DNA from: Lucinisca nassula
Lineage: Eukaryota > Mollusca > Bivalvia > Lucinida > Lucinidae
Direction: 5' to 3'
Assembly: GCA_963580285.1 (NCBI GenBank)
Contig: OY757010.1
Coordinates: 68,787,659 to 68,851,658 of the forward strand
Length of the DNA: 64,000 nucleotides
Shown: positions 12,250 to 24,200 of the stretch, one piece after another
Numbering within the stretch: position 1 is the first letter of the stretch
How the letters are laid out: every line of letters begins with the position of its first letter
Notes under the pieces: generated by a model
The model's database searches: none
The model's input: only the letters and a program-made list of their open reading frames with translations
What the model was told of the DNA's origin: nothing
Translations under genes and position numbers: made by a program

Positions 12250-12543
12250 TTTTGTTTGATTTGAGGTTTAACGTCCCCATCTGCACTGTATAGGTCATTT
12301 TAGACGTTGCTTCCAATTTTGTGGGACTTTTACCCGACATTGAGATGAAATGAAATCTCAAGACCTGTCGCCCAAAGAAACCAATAGGGTTTATAAGCAT
12401 GGACGATCCAACTCACACCGCTTTTCCTGGGCAGGCTTAGATCCTTTTAGCAGTTTACCAGTACTTGATTGCGGTCGGTTTCAGCTCTGCGTGGAAGCAT
12501 CATGCAGCCCATCTATTTCTTCAAGCCCCGATGGACAGGGGCG
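12250..12543 (-). mobile_element. SINE family A copy inside the element
   Basis: Full-length minus-strand copy: GTTTGATTTGAGGTTTAACG through to CAAGCCCCGATGGACAGGGG. GGTTTTTG occurs on both sides and may be the target duplication. Confidence 0.8.
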
Positions 12544-13682
12544 GTTAGTGGTTTTTGTATTTTTAGCTCTTGTGGCCATTGTGTTCATCAGAGCGGAATG
12601 GTTTGAGCAATCTTGGTAGAGGGTCACTCAACTGGTTAAGGAGCAGAAGTCATTTAAAGATTTTTCTATTTTTAGCTATGGTGGCCATCTCGTTCAGTGG
12701 AGCAAAACGGTTTGAGCAATTTTGGTAGAGTGTCACCAAAGGAACATTCCTGAAAAATTATTATGAAATCCATCAACTGGTCAAGGAGAAGAAGTCATTT
12801 AAAGGTTTTTCTATTTTTAGCTCTGGGGCCATCTTGTTCATCCGAGCAGGAAGGTTTGAGCAATTTTGGTAGAGGGTCACCCAAGGAACATTCCTGTGAA
12901 ATTATTTTGAAATCCATCCACTGGGTAAGGAGAAGAAGTCGTTTAAAGTTTTTTTTCTATTTTTAGCTTTGGCGGCCATCTTGTTCAGTGGAGAGGAACG
13001 GTTTGAGCGAATTTGGTAGACGGTCACCTAAGGAACCTTCCTGTGATATTATTTCAAAATCCATGCACTGGTTAAGGAGAAGTCGTTTAAAGGTTTTTTC
13101 TATTTTTAGTTCTGGCAGCCATCCTGTTCACCCGAGCGGAACGATTTGAGCAATTTTGGTAGAGGGTCACCTATTGAACATTCCTGTGAAATTATTTCAA
13201 AATCTGTCCAGCAGTTTTGGAGAAGTTGTTTAAAGCAAAAGTTGACAACGGACGCATGGACGCACGCACAGACGACGGACAAAAACCGATCACAGTAGCT
13301 CACCTTGAGCACTTCATGCTCAGGTGAGCTAAAAAGAACTATAATACAATAGCGCACAGGATAAAATTGACAGCTTGTGTAGCTACCTATATTATGGCTA
13401 CATATTTATCATCAGTAGTTATTTAGATTGATTGGGTCTAGTATGCTAAAAAATTGTAATAAAACAGGTAAAGGGGACCTGTTGAAGACTGGTACTTGAG
13501 AAATCGTTGATTTTTAACTTTATTTCCTGGTGTAAAATCCAACAGCTGGTGTAGATAAAACCTGTGCCCTTCTAAGAAAGAAGGATCCCTCCTGCATCAG
13601 ACAACCTCATGGGATGGAGTATACTTGCTTTCTTATGAGCCTGATAAGTTGTTCAATGTGGACCACCCCCTAGGGCAACTAA

Positions 13683-13852
13683 AGCCGCCTACAGCATGCT
13701 GATGTTTAACCAAGGGCAGTTGTCATTTTCTGGAGCAAGTTCACCACTTAAATTTAAGTCTGTCCATAGTGTGGATAGTTGAACTTACCAGCTCACTGAG
13801 CTCAGTATGACCTGAAGTATTAACTGGGTCATTAAACTCCAATACAAACAAA
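13683..13852 (+). mobile_element. SINE family B, 3' part
   Basis: GGGCAGTTGTCATTTTCTGG through AAGTCTGTCCA and GACCTGAAGTATTAACTGGG to CATTAAACTCC, then a CAAA tail. The head is lost. Confidence 0.65.
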
Positions 13853-13990
13853 CAAATGAATAATGTTTGTTTTGCGTTAGTGTGTACTTGTTAGAATCAC
13901 CTTATTGAGGCAATTCTAAAGTGTTTTCAAGACAAAAGAAGGAAATATCTTGAGCTATTGATTGAAATCCCTTATGACTCGAAGGGGTTT

Positions 13991-14281
13991 TGTTTGTATT
14001 GGAGTTTTATAACCCAATCAACACTATTTAGGTCATATTACCTTTCCTTACTTTTCCTGGGTAGGCGTATATGTATACGGTTAACCTGTACAATGCATAT
14101 TCTTTCACAAGACGCTGCAATGACAACTGCCCTTCTTGAATCAGCAGAAGGGAGAGAATGACTGTAGAAAAGATTTCATGATCAATCTCCACAAAAGAAT
14201 GTTGCCGACCATGGCAGGTATCGAACTCACTTCCTGATCACCAGTCAGACACGCATCCGACTAAGCTATTGAGGCCGGCCT
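13991..14281 (-). mobile_element. SINE family B, near full length
   Basis: On the minus strand it runs from GAGGCCGGCCTC-type head sequence and the tRNA-like region (AGCTTAGTCGGATGCGTGTC, then GTTCGATACCTGCC) to AACTCCAATACAAACAAA. It matches the copy at 8030-8333. Confidence 0.8.
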
Positions 14282-14421
14282 CTCAAGTAAAGGTTTGCCC
14301 CAGCCAATGTAAACGAGTCACAGGTATTTGAGTGACTCAAGTTTCACTGTTTTCAAAAAAGATTTAGTATTTGTCACACTCACAGTGAAGGAAGCGTATA
14401 CCGTGTAATTTTTAACACTTG

Positions 14422-14645
14422 TATCACAAAAATATGCCTACTTAATTTTGACCCCTTGAACGGCACTTTTATGTTCTAAAACCAAGGTTAAGAGGGGTGT
14501 ACATTATTTTTCTTATTTCTAGGCCAAAACATAGATTGTGGGTACTCGTTAGAACTCAGTTCTAACCAGTACCCACAATCTATGTTTTGAGCTTTTCATT
14601 TTTTGGTGGTAAAACATTTGAATAGGCTTGTTTTCTTAATAAGCT
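14422..14645. mobile_element. Fold-back MITE, ACGAAAACAC family, diverged
   Basis: The centre is the ACATAGATTGTGGGTACTCG palindrome. The outer ends (TCACAAAAATATGCC and AGGCTTGTTTTC) are mutated relatives of the family termini. Confidence 0.6.
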
Positions 14646-14749
14646 GCAAGAATGTTCATGATCGGGCAGTAAGATCCTAAAATTACTGTACTTTAAGCAA
14701 ACTCAGTCTGATTTTGCCTATGTTCCAGTACATGAGCCCAGTCTATGTT

Positions 14750-14962
14750 TTAACCCTTCTCTTGCTGAATATTCATTTAAGCCACACCCATTTCTGTCTA
14801 GCAAGCAATCAAATTACTTGATGTAATTTATTGCTACAAATTCATAAACTGAATGCCAAACAGTTTAGATCCAGATCAGATGGCTTCTTCAGAAGCCATC
14901 TGATCTGGATCTACACTGTTTTCAAAGATAAGGGTTGTTGTGAACAGCAAGATAAGGGTTAA
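14750..14962. mobile_element. TTAA-flanked MITE, uninterrupted copy
   Basis: TTAACCCTTCTCTTGCTGAAT to CAGCAAGATAAGGGTTAA, with a central palindrome AGATGGCTTC-TTCAGAAGCC. It contains ATCAAATTACTTGAT intact, so it serves as the empty site for the insertion at 8397-8540. Confidence 0.8.
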
Positions 14963-15307
14963 ACCTCTTTACACAGATTTATTCAAGATTTATAATTAAC
15001 CAATGTAATTCTAAGCTTGTAATCATTGTAGGTCCTAACCAGATGCCACATTCTGGGGCATATGATTTGGGTCTACCCAGTTTACCAGTACTCTTTTATG
15101 GACATAAATGTATTCACAAAGGGAAATATGAATAAAAGACAAAAAAGGGAAGTTGTTCATTTTTCAAAACATGTATTTAAAGCACACATTGTAAAGCACA
15201 TATTTTTTATAATAATATTTGTATATTCTGACCTACATCATATAACAAAACAAGAGGTACAAGAGGGCCTGAATCACTCACCTGATTAAGCTTCAAAATG
15301 TCAAGTC

Positions 15308-15585
15308 ATCACGAAAACATACCTATATAGTTTTGATCCCCTGGAACCCCACCTTTATATAGCAAAACTGGGGTTTACAGGGGTAAACCTTATTTTTCTT
15401 ATTTCTGCTCTAAAATATAGATTGTGGGTACCCGTTAGAACTGCCTCATCGAGGCGGTTCTAACGAGTACACACAATCTATATTTTGAGCAGAAATAAGA
15501 AAAATATCACAATTTTTCCTCTGAAAAATTTTTTTTTTTCCCGGGTAAAATTTACAATGGTTTAGTATAGGCGTGTTTTCGTAAT
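15308..15585. mobile_element. Fold-back MITE, ACGAAAACAC family
   Basis: ATCACGAAAACATACC and GGCGTGTTTTCGTAAT form the terminal inverted repeat. The central palindrome includes GAACTGCCTCATCGAGGCGG, a perfect core. Confidence 0.8.
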
Positions 15586-15656
15586 GTGGATAACTGAGAG
15601 CAATCTTATTCACTGAAGCATAATTTTCACGTTTAGATAGATAGATTGTGCTTCAC

Positions 15657-16005
15657 ATCACGAAAACACGCCTATATAATTTTGACCCCCTTGAACCCCA
15701 CTTTTATATAGTAGAACTGTGGTTTCCAGGGGGTACACCTTATTTACTTATTTCTGCTCTAAAATATAGAAAGTGGATATATAGATAGCCTCGATGAGGC
15801 GGTTCTAACGAGTGCCCACAATCTATATTTTGAGAATATAGATTGTGGGTATTCGCAAGAACCGCCTAGATGAGGCGGTTCTAATGACTGCCCACAATCT
15901 ATATTTTGAGCAGAAATAAGAAAAATATCATAATTTTTCATCTTAAAATTTTCAGTTTTTTGGTGATAAAGGTTGCAATGTATTTGTATAGGCGTGTTTG
16001 CGTAA
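15657..16005. mobile_element. Fold-back MITE with a doubled centre
   Basis: ATCACGAAAACACGCC to GGCGTGTTTGCGTAAT. The AGATTGTGGGTATTCG palindrome occurs as two adjacent versions (about 15765-15835 and 15837-15905), so this copy is some 70 bp longer than its neighbour at 15308. Confidence 0.75.
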
Positions 16006-16109
16006 TGACATTTAGATGGATGGTTGAATGAAATTGTATCATAGGTATAGTAGAAAACAGCATTTAAAAGTTTATCTTTTTCTTTTTTTGCACTGTCAGC
16101 CATTTTAAC

Positions 16110-17335
16110 TTTTTAGCAACTTTTGTAGGTCACCTAAGCAACAATCCTATGAATTTTGAATGAAAATGGACTAAAGGTGTAGGTGTTGTCTTTTAAATGC
16201 TGTTCATCGGAGTGGAACAATTTTGGCTAATTTGGTAGGGAGCAATCTAGGCAACTTTCCTGTGCAGTTTGAATCAAATCAACCAAAGGGTTTATGAGGA
16301 GTTCACAAATTGTGGAGTTTTTTTCTATCTTAACTCTGGCGGCCAATTTGCCCTTCAGAGAGGAACTAGTTTATTTATTTCTGTAGAGGGTCACCTATGC
16401 AACATTCCTGTGAAGTTTGAATGAATTTGGTCCAAGAGTATAGGAGTTGATGTTTCAAGATTTTTCTGGCAACATTCTTGTTCATCCAAGCAAAACGATT
16501 TTAGCTATTTTGGTAGGGAGCCACCAAGGCAACATCCTGTTATATTTGAATCAAATAGGCTCAAGCATACTGAAGTATTTGTTTAAAGATTTTATTTATT
16601 TTTAGCTCTGGCAGCCGTCTTAATCATCGGACAGAAACCATTTTAGCTAGTTTGGTAAACAGCCACCCAGGCAACATTCCTATGAAGTTTGAATCAAATT
16701 GGCCCAAGAGTTTAGGAGGAGTTTGCAATTAAGTAAAAGTTTCAACTTTTTCCACTTTTAACTCTGGCAGTCATTTTGCTCATCATAGCAGAGCCATTTA
16801 GCTATTTTGGTAGAGGGTCACCAAACCAACATTTCAATGAAGTTTGAATAAAACTGGCCTAAGGGTACAGTCATAATTTAAAGATTTTTCTAAATTTAGA
16901 TGGCCATCTTGTTCACTGAACTGGAACGACTTCAGCTATTTTGACGGAGAGCCAGACAGGCAACATTCCTGTGAAGTCTGAATCAAACTGGCCCATGGGT
17001 TAGGAGTTCGCATTTAAAGCAAGCCCTCAATATTTTTCTGCTTTTAACTTTGGCTGCCATTTTGCTCGTAGGAGTGGAATCCTTTTAGCTATTTTGGTAG
17101 AGAGTCACCTAAGCAACATTTCTATGAAGATGAAATGAAATTGGCCAAAGAGTACAGAAATTTTGGCAATTTCAAGATTTTTCTATTTTTAGCTTTCACT
17201 GAACCGGAATGATTTTAGTTATTTTGTTAGAGAGCCACCAAGGCAACATTCCTGTGAAGTTTGAATCAAATTGGCGCAAGGGTTTAGGAGAACGGAAGAC
17301 GGACAGTCACCGATCACAGAAGCCTTATTCAGGCG
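16110..17335 (+). repeat. Helentron-like core repeats, degenerate
   Basis: About nine diverged units of 130-150 bp with GCAACATTCCTGTGAAGTTT and TTTTAGCTCTGGC-like phrases. The right end has GGAAGACGGACAGTCACCGATC and a decayed TTCAGGCGAG terminus. The left end and hairpin are not clear. Confidence 0.6.
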
Positions 17336-18060
17336 AGATGAAATTGAAGCTATGCTTTTCATAGATCAAAATTGCCATTTTGAGAATCAAGGGGACATAA
17401 CTAACTCTGCTATTGTTAGTCTGATCTGACACATTTTCGAACTCTTCCGAGATTTTTTGCATGTCAGTGCTACCTGCATGTTTCATAAAGATAGAACAAA
17501 ACATGGAAAAGCTACAATGTTCACAAGGTCAAAAATGGCATTTTCAAGAATCAAGAGAATTCGTTTGTTTAATTTGAGGTTTAACGTCTCCATCAACACT
17601 ATTTAGGTCATTTTGGAGACATTGCTTCCAATTTTGTGGGACTTTTACCCGACATTGAGACGAAATGACATGTCAAGCCCTGCCACCCAATGAAACCAAT
17701 AGGGTTTATATACATTGACGTTCCACTTTACCTGGGCAGGCTTAGACCTCCTAAGCGGTTCACCAGTACTCATGTGCAGTTGGTTTCAGCTCTGCGTGGA
17801 AGATTCATGCAGCCCAATATATTTCTCCAAGCCCTGATTGGTGGGGGCCCACAAGAGGATGTAACTCTGCTATTGTTAGTCCGATCTCATCCATTTTTGA
17901 ACTCATTCCAGATCTAGTGCATGTTATTGTTATCTGCAAGTTTCATTAAGATTCAACAAAAAATGAAGAAGCAACGCTCTTCGCAATGTCAAAAAAGGCC
18001 ATTTATGAGAATGAAGGAGACATAACTCTGCTATTGTTGGTCTGATCTACTTCAGAGAGT
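17336..18060 (+). repeat. Short tandem units plus a SINE A insertion
   Basis: Units around GAATCAAGGGGACATAACT and GCTATTGTTAGTCTGATCT recur near 17386, 17860 and 18015. A minus-strand SINE A (about 17563-17852) lies between them. No gene is seen. Confidence 0.55.
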
Positions 18061-18842
18061 TCAGGCACTAAGCTTGGTCATTGAAGCCATTGCAAATTTA
18101 ATATTTTCCTTTTGAAAACATTTTAAACTGAAGCAGGTGCATTGATTGTAATCCCTCCTTCTCCACAGCATTAAATAACTTTCATAATGATCCTAAGTAC
18201 TGGAACAGACAGGCCTAAGTAAACAGTGCCGACTCAGATCAGACTGTTCCTGAAGGAGCAGTCTGATCAGGGTCTACACTGTTAGCCATTCCATCTGCAC
18301 TTTTTGGGCTATTTGCTGGATCGCAAACAAGTTTGCTAAGATATTAGGAGTATTACGGTAAATCCCTTAGGGGGTCCAAATTTTCCGGAGTTTTATGAAC
18401 CCATAAACCTTGATATACGAGGGCTGATTGATATGTTGTGAGCCTCTTATTGAAGGAGGTATGCAGGGATATTCTTTTTAAGTCCTACTATTCTCTGACT
18501 ATATAGGATGGTGTACTCAAGGACTGGTCTCATTTGGTGTGTTTATATCGATGGGGTGGCATTCTTAAGTAAACAAGACAACTTTTACAAAATGGACAAA
18601 ATCAGTGAAAGAGCAGTGATTGAATATTTGCATAAAAAAGGCTTATCACCCGAGGATATCCATAATGATATGGTAGCAATACTAGGGAAAGATGCCCCTT
18701 CATATGCAACAGTGAAAAGATGGGTGGAGGAATTTAAGCGTGGCAGACAGAGCCTTGAGGATGACCCCCGTCCTGGAAGGCCTGTCAATGTTGCAACCCC
18801 AGAAAAGGTCAATAAAGTCCATGATATTGTTGTGACTGACAG

Positions 18843-19145
18843 TTTTTGTTTGTTTGATTTGGGGTTTTACGTCCCCGTCAACACTGTAAAGGTCATTTTT
18901 GAGACGTTGCTTCCAATTTTGTGGGACTTTTACCCGACATTGAGATGAAATGACATCTCAAGCCCTGTCGCCCAATGAAACCAATAGGGTTTATTAGCAT
19001 GGACGGTCCGCCTCGCACCGTGGTTCCTGGACAGGCTTAGATCCTCTAAGCGGTTTACCAGTACAAGTGTGCGGGCCGGATTCAGCTCTGCGTGGAAGCA
19101 TCGTGCAGCCCATATATTTCTTCAAGCCCCTATCGGCGGGGGCCA
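18843..19145 (-). mobile_element. SINE family A inside mariner transposase
   Basis: A 14-bp direct duplication, GTTGTGACTGACAG, flanks it (18829-18842 and 19146-19159). On the minus strand it runs from a GGCCCCC-type head to CCAAATCAAACAAACAAAAA, so the A-rich end is its 3' end. The duplication fixes both boundaries of the family. Confidence 0.92.
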
Positions 19146-19621
19146 GTTGTGACTGACAGACGAATCACAGAAAGATATATAGCAAGTAGAGTTGACAGTT
19201 TTACAGAAGAAATGAGTACATCCAATTCTGACAGAGGATCTTGCAAGGAGAAAGCTTTCGGCCCAATGGGTTTCAAGACTTCTGATAGTTGATCAAAAGC
19301 AGACCAGGTGCACATTATCAAATAACTTAACTTTTTTGAGGAAGATCCTGCCAACTGTCACTATGGATGAAACATGGGTCCATCATTTTACCCCAGAGGC
19401 CAAACAACAATCGAAACAATAGAAGCAACCTGGCTCACCCCCGCCAAAGACTGTTCTATCAGCTGGGAAGGTTATGGCCTCAGTTTTGAAGGATGCAGAT
19501 GGTATTCTTCTAATAGATTATCTCCAAAAAAAGAAACACAATCAATAGCACATACTAGGTTTCACTTCTGACGCAATTAGGGGAAAATATTAAACTGAAG
19601 AGCTGCAGAAAGCTCACTAAA

Positions 19622-19929
19622 AGTTTTGTTTTGTTTTGAGGTTTAACGTCCCCGACAACACTGTTACACTGTAAAGGTCATTTTGGAGACATTGCTTCCA
19701 ATTTTGTGGGACTTTTACCCAACTTTGAGATGAAATGACATCTCAAGCCCTGTCACCCAATGAAACCAATAGGGTTTATAAGCATGGACGGTCCGACTCG
19801 CACCGCTTTGCCTGGGTAGGCTTAGATCCTCTAAGCGGTTTACCAGTACTCGTGTGCGGGTCGGATTTAGCTCTGCGTGGAAGCATCGTGCAGCCCATAT
19901 ATTTCTTCAATCCCCGATGGGCGGGGCCG
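19622..19929 (-). mobile_element. SINE family A, second insertion in mariner
   Basis: The duplication GCTCACTAAA is at 19612-19621 and 19930-19939. Same orientation and ends as the first insertion (CCGGCCCCGCCC head, CAAAACAAAAC tail). Confidence 0.9.
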
Positions 19930-20621
19930 GCTCACTAAAGGTATGTTGTTCCATCATGACAATGCTCCTGTTCACAAGTCTGTCATTGCTATGGTAGCGA
20001 TTGTGCCTTTAAATTGATTGAGCGTCCGCCTTATTCATCTGATCTTGGTCCATCAAACCTTCATTTATTTCCAAAACTGAAAATGGCAATTCAGGCACCA
20101 CTTTCAGTCTGATGATGACATCATATAAGCAGTACAGCCAAGTTCTATAAAAGAGGCATTGAGGGCCTTAAACACGGCTGGCAAAAGTGTATAGATACTG
20201 AAGTGGATTGTGTTGAAAAATAATACAATATGTCTGACAAAATTCAAATCCTTCAATATGAGGCTCACAACATATCAATCAGCCCTCGTAGCAGTGCACA
20301 TTACAACATTTTTGGACATATAAAACACAGTTTAAAGATTAATTAGATCATTTTTCTCCCATAGAGAAAAAAATACTCAACCCCCCTATTGGAAAATCAA
20401 AATCTCCCTGTTTGGATATGAGAAGGTGATAAGTTCATTATTTAAGAGTGGGTAAAATTTCTAGCCTTAACTCCAAGTAAAGATTGTGAATGTGGGTCGA
20501 TTTCACTCAACAAAGCACACAATCTATGATTTTTCACAGGCAGTGTTAAACGCATTTCATTTAAACTTCACTAGACTCTACATAAATGGTAGATCAGACG
20601 ATTTTAAAAAAGTATGTTTCC

Positions 20622-20905
20622 TCTTGGCTTCTGTTAGAAAGTTGGCTGAGTGTTCTTGGCCACCATTTCCTCTTGGCTTCTGTAGGAAAGTTGGCTGAGT
20701 GTTCTTGGCCACCATATCCTCTTGGCTTCTGTAGGAAAGTTGGCTGAGTGTTCTTGGCCACCATTTCCTCTTGGCTTCTGTAGGAAAGTTGGCTGAGTGT
20801 TCTTGGCCGCCATTCCTCTTGGCTTCTGTAGGAAAGTTGGCTGAGTGTTCTTGGCAGCCATTCCTCTTGGCTTCTGTAGGAAAGTTGGCTGAGTGTTCTT
20901 GGCCA
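20622..20905 (-). repeat. 48-49 bp minisatellite
   Basis: About six copies of a unit containing GGAAAGTTGGCTGAGTGTTC and TTGGCCACCAT. Copies are nearly identical and differ by single-base length changes. The minus-strand frame that reads NTQPTFLQKPRG repeatedly is a by-product: it starts without an upstream gene and the unit length shifts between 48 and 49. Confidence 0.85.
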
Positions 20906-21256
20906 CCACTATCTGACTAGTGCTTCTTGGAATATAAAACCCCATCCGCCTGGGCGTATGTGTCTCTCCTGGAAACAAAATAAGATAAATAAAAGTACCG
21001 TACTGACAGCACAGGTAAGACAATTGTAATGACGCTAAACCAGAATTGATATCCTTAAGTCCCTTCCTTTCTTTCTTTCTATTGATATTGTGATCGGTCA
21101 CATCTGACCATTACTCCCAGGTGTACATTACATACAGTCCAGTTTTGCAGGATGAAAGCCTACACAGTAATCATCTAATAATGGTAGGGATCTTCAACCT
21201 GCACAGTGGATGGTTCTCCCTGCACATCCTGCATATGATGCTAGTAGAACATGTTC

Positions 21257-24200
21257 CAGGGTGGCCACACATTTTTAGCAATCAAATTCCCTGATTTTTC
21301 CCTGATTTTTCACTGATTTGATTTGATTTTCCCTGATTAAAATCCTTGATATTATTGCAATGGCCCCTACTTTTAGAAGTCATATACTGATCAAATGCTG
21401 TCAAGTGACATGTTTATACACAATGCTGTCACGATATTCTTAATTAAATGAAATTTTATCTAAAATAGGATTACTTTCATGGTAGTCAAAAACAAAACTG
21501 GTAAAATATAAGGCCTCCAACCTCCCCTTGTAGCCGAACCTTCAACTCCAATTTATTAAAACAGTAGGGCTTTTTTGTTCTTTTTGGTAACATGGTAGAC
21601 TGTCTTAGGCCATTCTTAAAAACTACGTAGATGCTCCTGCCATGACCCTTAGTCCCTTCCATAAACTGGACCCTGGGGCAAGAACAGGATAAAGCGAATG
21701 CCCTGATCCAGGTATCATACTAACTACATGTGAATTTCCCAGCAGCAAATGATCCCAACAGAAGCATGAACTTAATATTATGGACTCTGTTTTTTGTGAA
21801 CCACAGTATAAATGTATGTACACAGTACTACATGCTACCATAATGGTTTGGTAAAACACCCTAATTATATCCCTTATTATAGTCATTGTTTTTCTTGATA
21901 TATTCTTAAGAATATGATATCGGTGCATGCATACTTCTACTTGAGCTCTAGGGCAACGGTTGCTCAATTCAGTTTTGGCTTCTAACTGCACTGATGAAAT
22001 TTTTGCATCAAAATTTAATGACAGACATCAAGATTGCAATAAACTGTCCACTTCGGAATGAGAAAAAGAACAAGAGGGCCATGATGGCCCTGGATCGCTC
22101 ACCTGATCCATAGTGTAACAAGTGGGCCCCAGAGAGGGCCATTATTGGCCCCAGGGTTTTAATGTGCATAATGTTGAGGGAGGTCTTAAAGGTGAAGCTT
22201 CATACCAAACATCAACAAAGGCTATAATTAGAACAATCTTGGCAAAGGTCCACTAGATAAAGCTACACATCAAATTTCAAAGACCTGGGCCTTGCAGTTT
22301 CAGAGAAGAAGATTTTTTTTAAAGATATTCCCTACATAAGCCTATGCAAAACCAAATGGCCCCAGGGCTATATAAATCTATGTAAAAACAAAGGGCCCCG
22401 GCCCGGGGTGGGGGCATTTGTGGCCCCAGGGCTATAATTTGAACAATCTTGGTAGAGGTCCACTAGATAAAGCTCCATACTAAATATCAAAGGCCTTGGC
22501 CTTGCAGTTTCAGAGAAGATTTTTAAAGATTTCCCTATATAAGTCTATGCAAAACCAAAGGGCCCCGGAGCGGGGACATTTTTGGTACCAGGGCTATAAT
22601 TTGAATAATTTTGATAGAGGTCCACTAGATGCAGCTTCATACCAAATATCAAAGACCCAGGCCTTGTGGTTTCAGAGAAGAAGATTTTTGAAGATTTTCC
22701 CCATGTAAGTCTATGTAAAACCATAGGGCCCCAGAGTGGGGGCATTTTTGGCCCCAGGGCTATAATTTTAACAATCTTGGTAGAGGTCCATTAGATGCAA
22801 CTTCACACCAAATTTCAAAGTCCTGGGCCTTGTGGTTTCAGAGAAGATTTTTAAAGATTATCCCTATATAAGTCTATGTAAAACCAAAGGGCCCCGGGAC
22901 GGGGCCACTTTTGGCCCCAGCACTATAATTTGAATCATCTTGGTAGGGGTCCTTTAGAAGAAGCTTCATACCAAATATAAAAGACCTAGGCCTTGTGGTT
23001 TCAGAGAAGAAAATTTTTAAAGATTTTCCCTATATAAGTCTATGTAAAACCAAAGGGCCCCTGAGCGGGGCATTTTTGGCCCAAGGGCTATAATTTGAAC
23101 AATCTTGGTAGGGGTCCACTAGATGAAGCTTCATACAAAATATCAAAGTCCTGGGCCTTGCGGTTTCAGAGAAGAAGATTTTTAAAGATTTTCCCTATAT
23201 AAGGCCATGTAAAACCAAAGGGTCCCAGTCGGAGGCTTTTTTTGCCCCAGCACTATAATTTGAACAATCTTGGTAGGGGTCCACTAGATAAAGCTTAATT
23301 CCAAATATCAAAGTCCTGGGCCTTGCAGTTTCAGAGCAGAAGATTTTTAAAGATTTTCCCTATATAAGCCTATGTAAAACCAAAGGGCCCGGCGGCGGGG
23401 ACATTTTTGGCCTCAGCACTATCATTTGAATAATCTTGTTAGGGGTCTTTTAGATGAAGCTTCATACCAAATATAAAAGACCTAGGCCTTGTGGTTTCAG
23501 AGAAAAGGATTTTTAAAGATTTTCCCTATATAAGTCTATGTAAAAACAAAGGGCCCCTGAGCGGGGGCATTTTTGGCCCAAGGGCGATAGTTTGAACAAT
23601 CTTGGTAGAGGTCCATTGGATGAAGCTTCATTCTAAATATCAAAGTCCTGGACCTTGCGGTTTCAGAGAAGAAGATTTTTAAAGATTTTCCCTATATAAG
23701 TCTATGTAAAACCAAAGGGCCCCTGAGCAGGGGGATTTTTGGCCCAAGGGCTATAATTTGAACAATCTTGGTAGGGGTCCACTAGATGAAGCTTCATACA
23801 AAATATCAAAGTCCTGGGCCTTGCGGTTTCAGAGAAGAAGATTTTTAAAGATTTTCCCTATATAAGCCTATGTAAAACCAAAGGGCCCCAGGTGGAGGCT
23901 TTTTTTGCCCCAGCACTATAATTTGAACAATCTTGGTAGGGGTCCACTAGATAAAGCTTAATACCAAATATCAAAGTCCTGGGCCTTGCAGTTTCAGAGC
24001 AGAAGATTTTTAAAGGTTTTCCCTATATAAGCCTATGTAAAACCAAAGGGCCCGGGGGTGGGGACATTTTTGGCCTCAGCACTATCATTTGAATAATCTT
24101 GTTAGGGGTCTTTTAGATGAAGCTTCATACCAAATATAAAAGACCTAGGCCTTGTGGTTTCAGAGAAAAGGATTTTTAAAGATTTTCCCTATATAAGTCT

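Larger units (their letters stand above)
11371..13332 (+). mobile_element. Second Helentron-like element, joined head to tail
   Basis: It starts CAAGAGGGCC directly after the CTAA of the previous element and ends with the hairpin at 13297-13330 (arms AGCTCACC and GGTGAGCT, inner TGAGCA-CTTCA-TGCTCA), then AA. The core units resemble those of its neighbour but end with TTGAAATCCATCCACTGGTT. Two SINE A copies interrupt it. Confidence 0.8.
18592..20200 (+). pseudogene. mariner transposase, decayed
   Basis: The frame opens with ATG at 18592 and gives a paired-like helix-turn-helix region including SYATVKRWVEEFKRG and DDPRPGRP, typical of mariner transposases, which cut and rejoin DNA in the nucleus. 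It is interrupted at 18843 by a SINE. Afterwards come the catalytic-type motifs DETWVHHFTPEAK (about 19365), HHDNAPVHKS (about 19950) and PPYSSDLGPSNLHLFPKL (about 20030), the last matching the YSPDLxPxDxxLF motif of D,D34D enzymes. Breaks include stop codons near 19420 and 19545, frame changes between 19200 and 19360, and a second SINE at 19622. It cannot make a working enzyme. Confidence 0.93.
18418..20288 (+). mobile_element. mariner transposon with intact inverted repeats, two SINE insertions
   Basis: The terminal inverted repeats start CGAGGGCTGATTGATATG and extend about 40 bp with one mismatch (29 identical bases, one difference, then ten more). TA lies at both edges (18416-18417 and 20289-20290), the target duplication known for Tc1/mariner. 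Removing the two SINEs (about 303 and 308 bp) leaves roughly 1.25 kb, a usual mariner length. The transposase is broken. Confidence 0.93.

Noticed and set aside
20634..21101. 155-residue minus-strand ORF with NTQPTFLQKPRG repeats
   Set aside because: Minisatellite of 48-49 bp whose unit length alters the frame; no upstream exon or splice signal.
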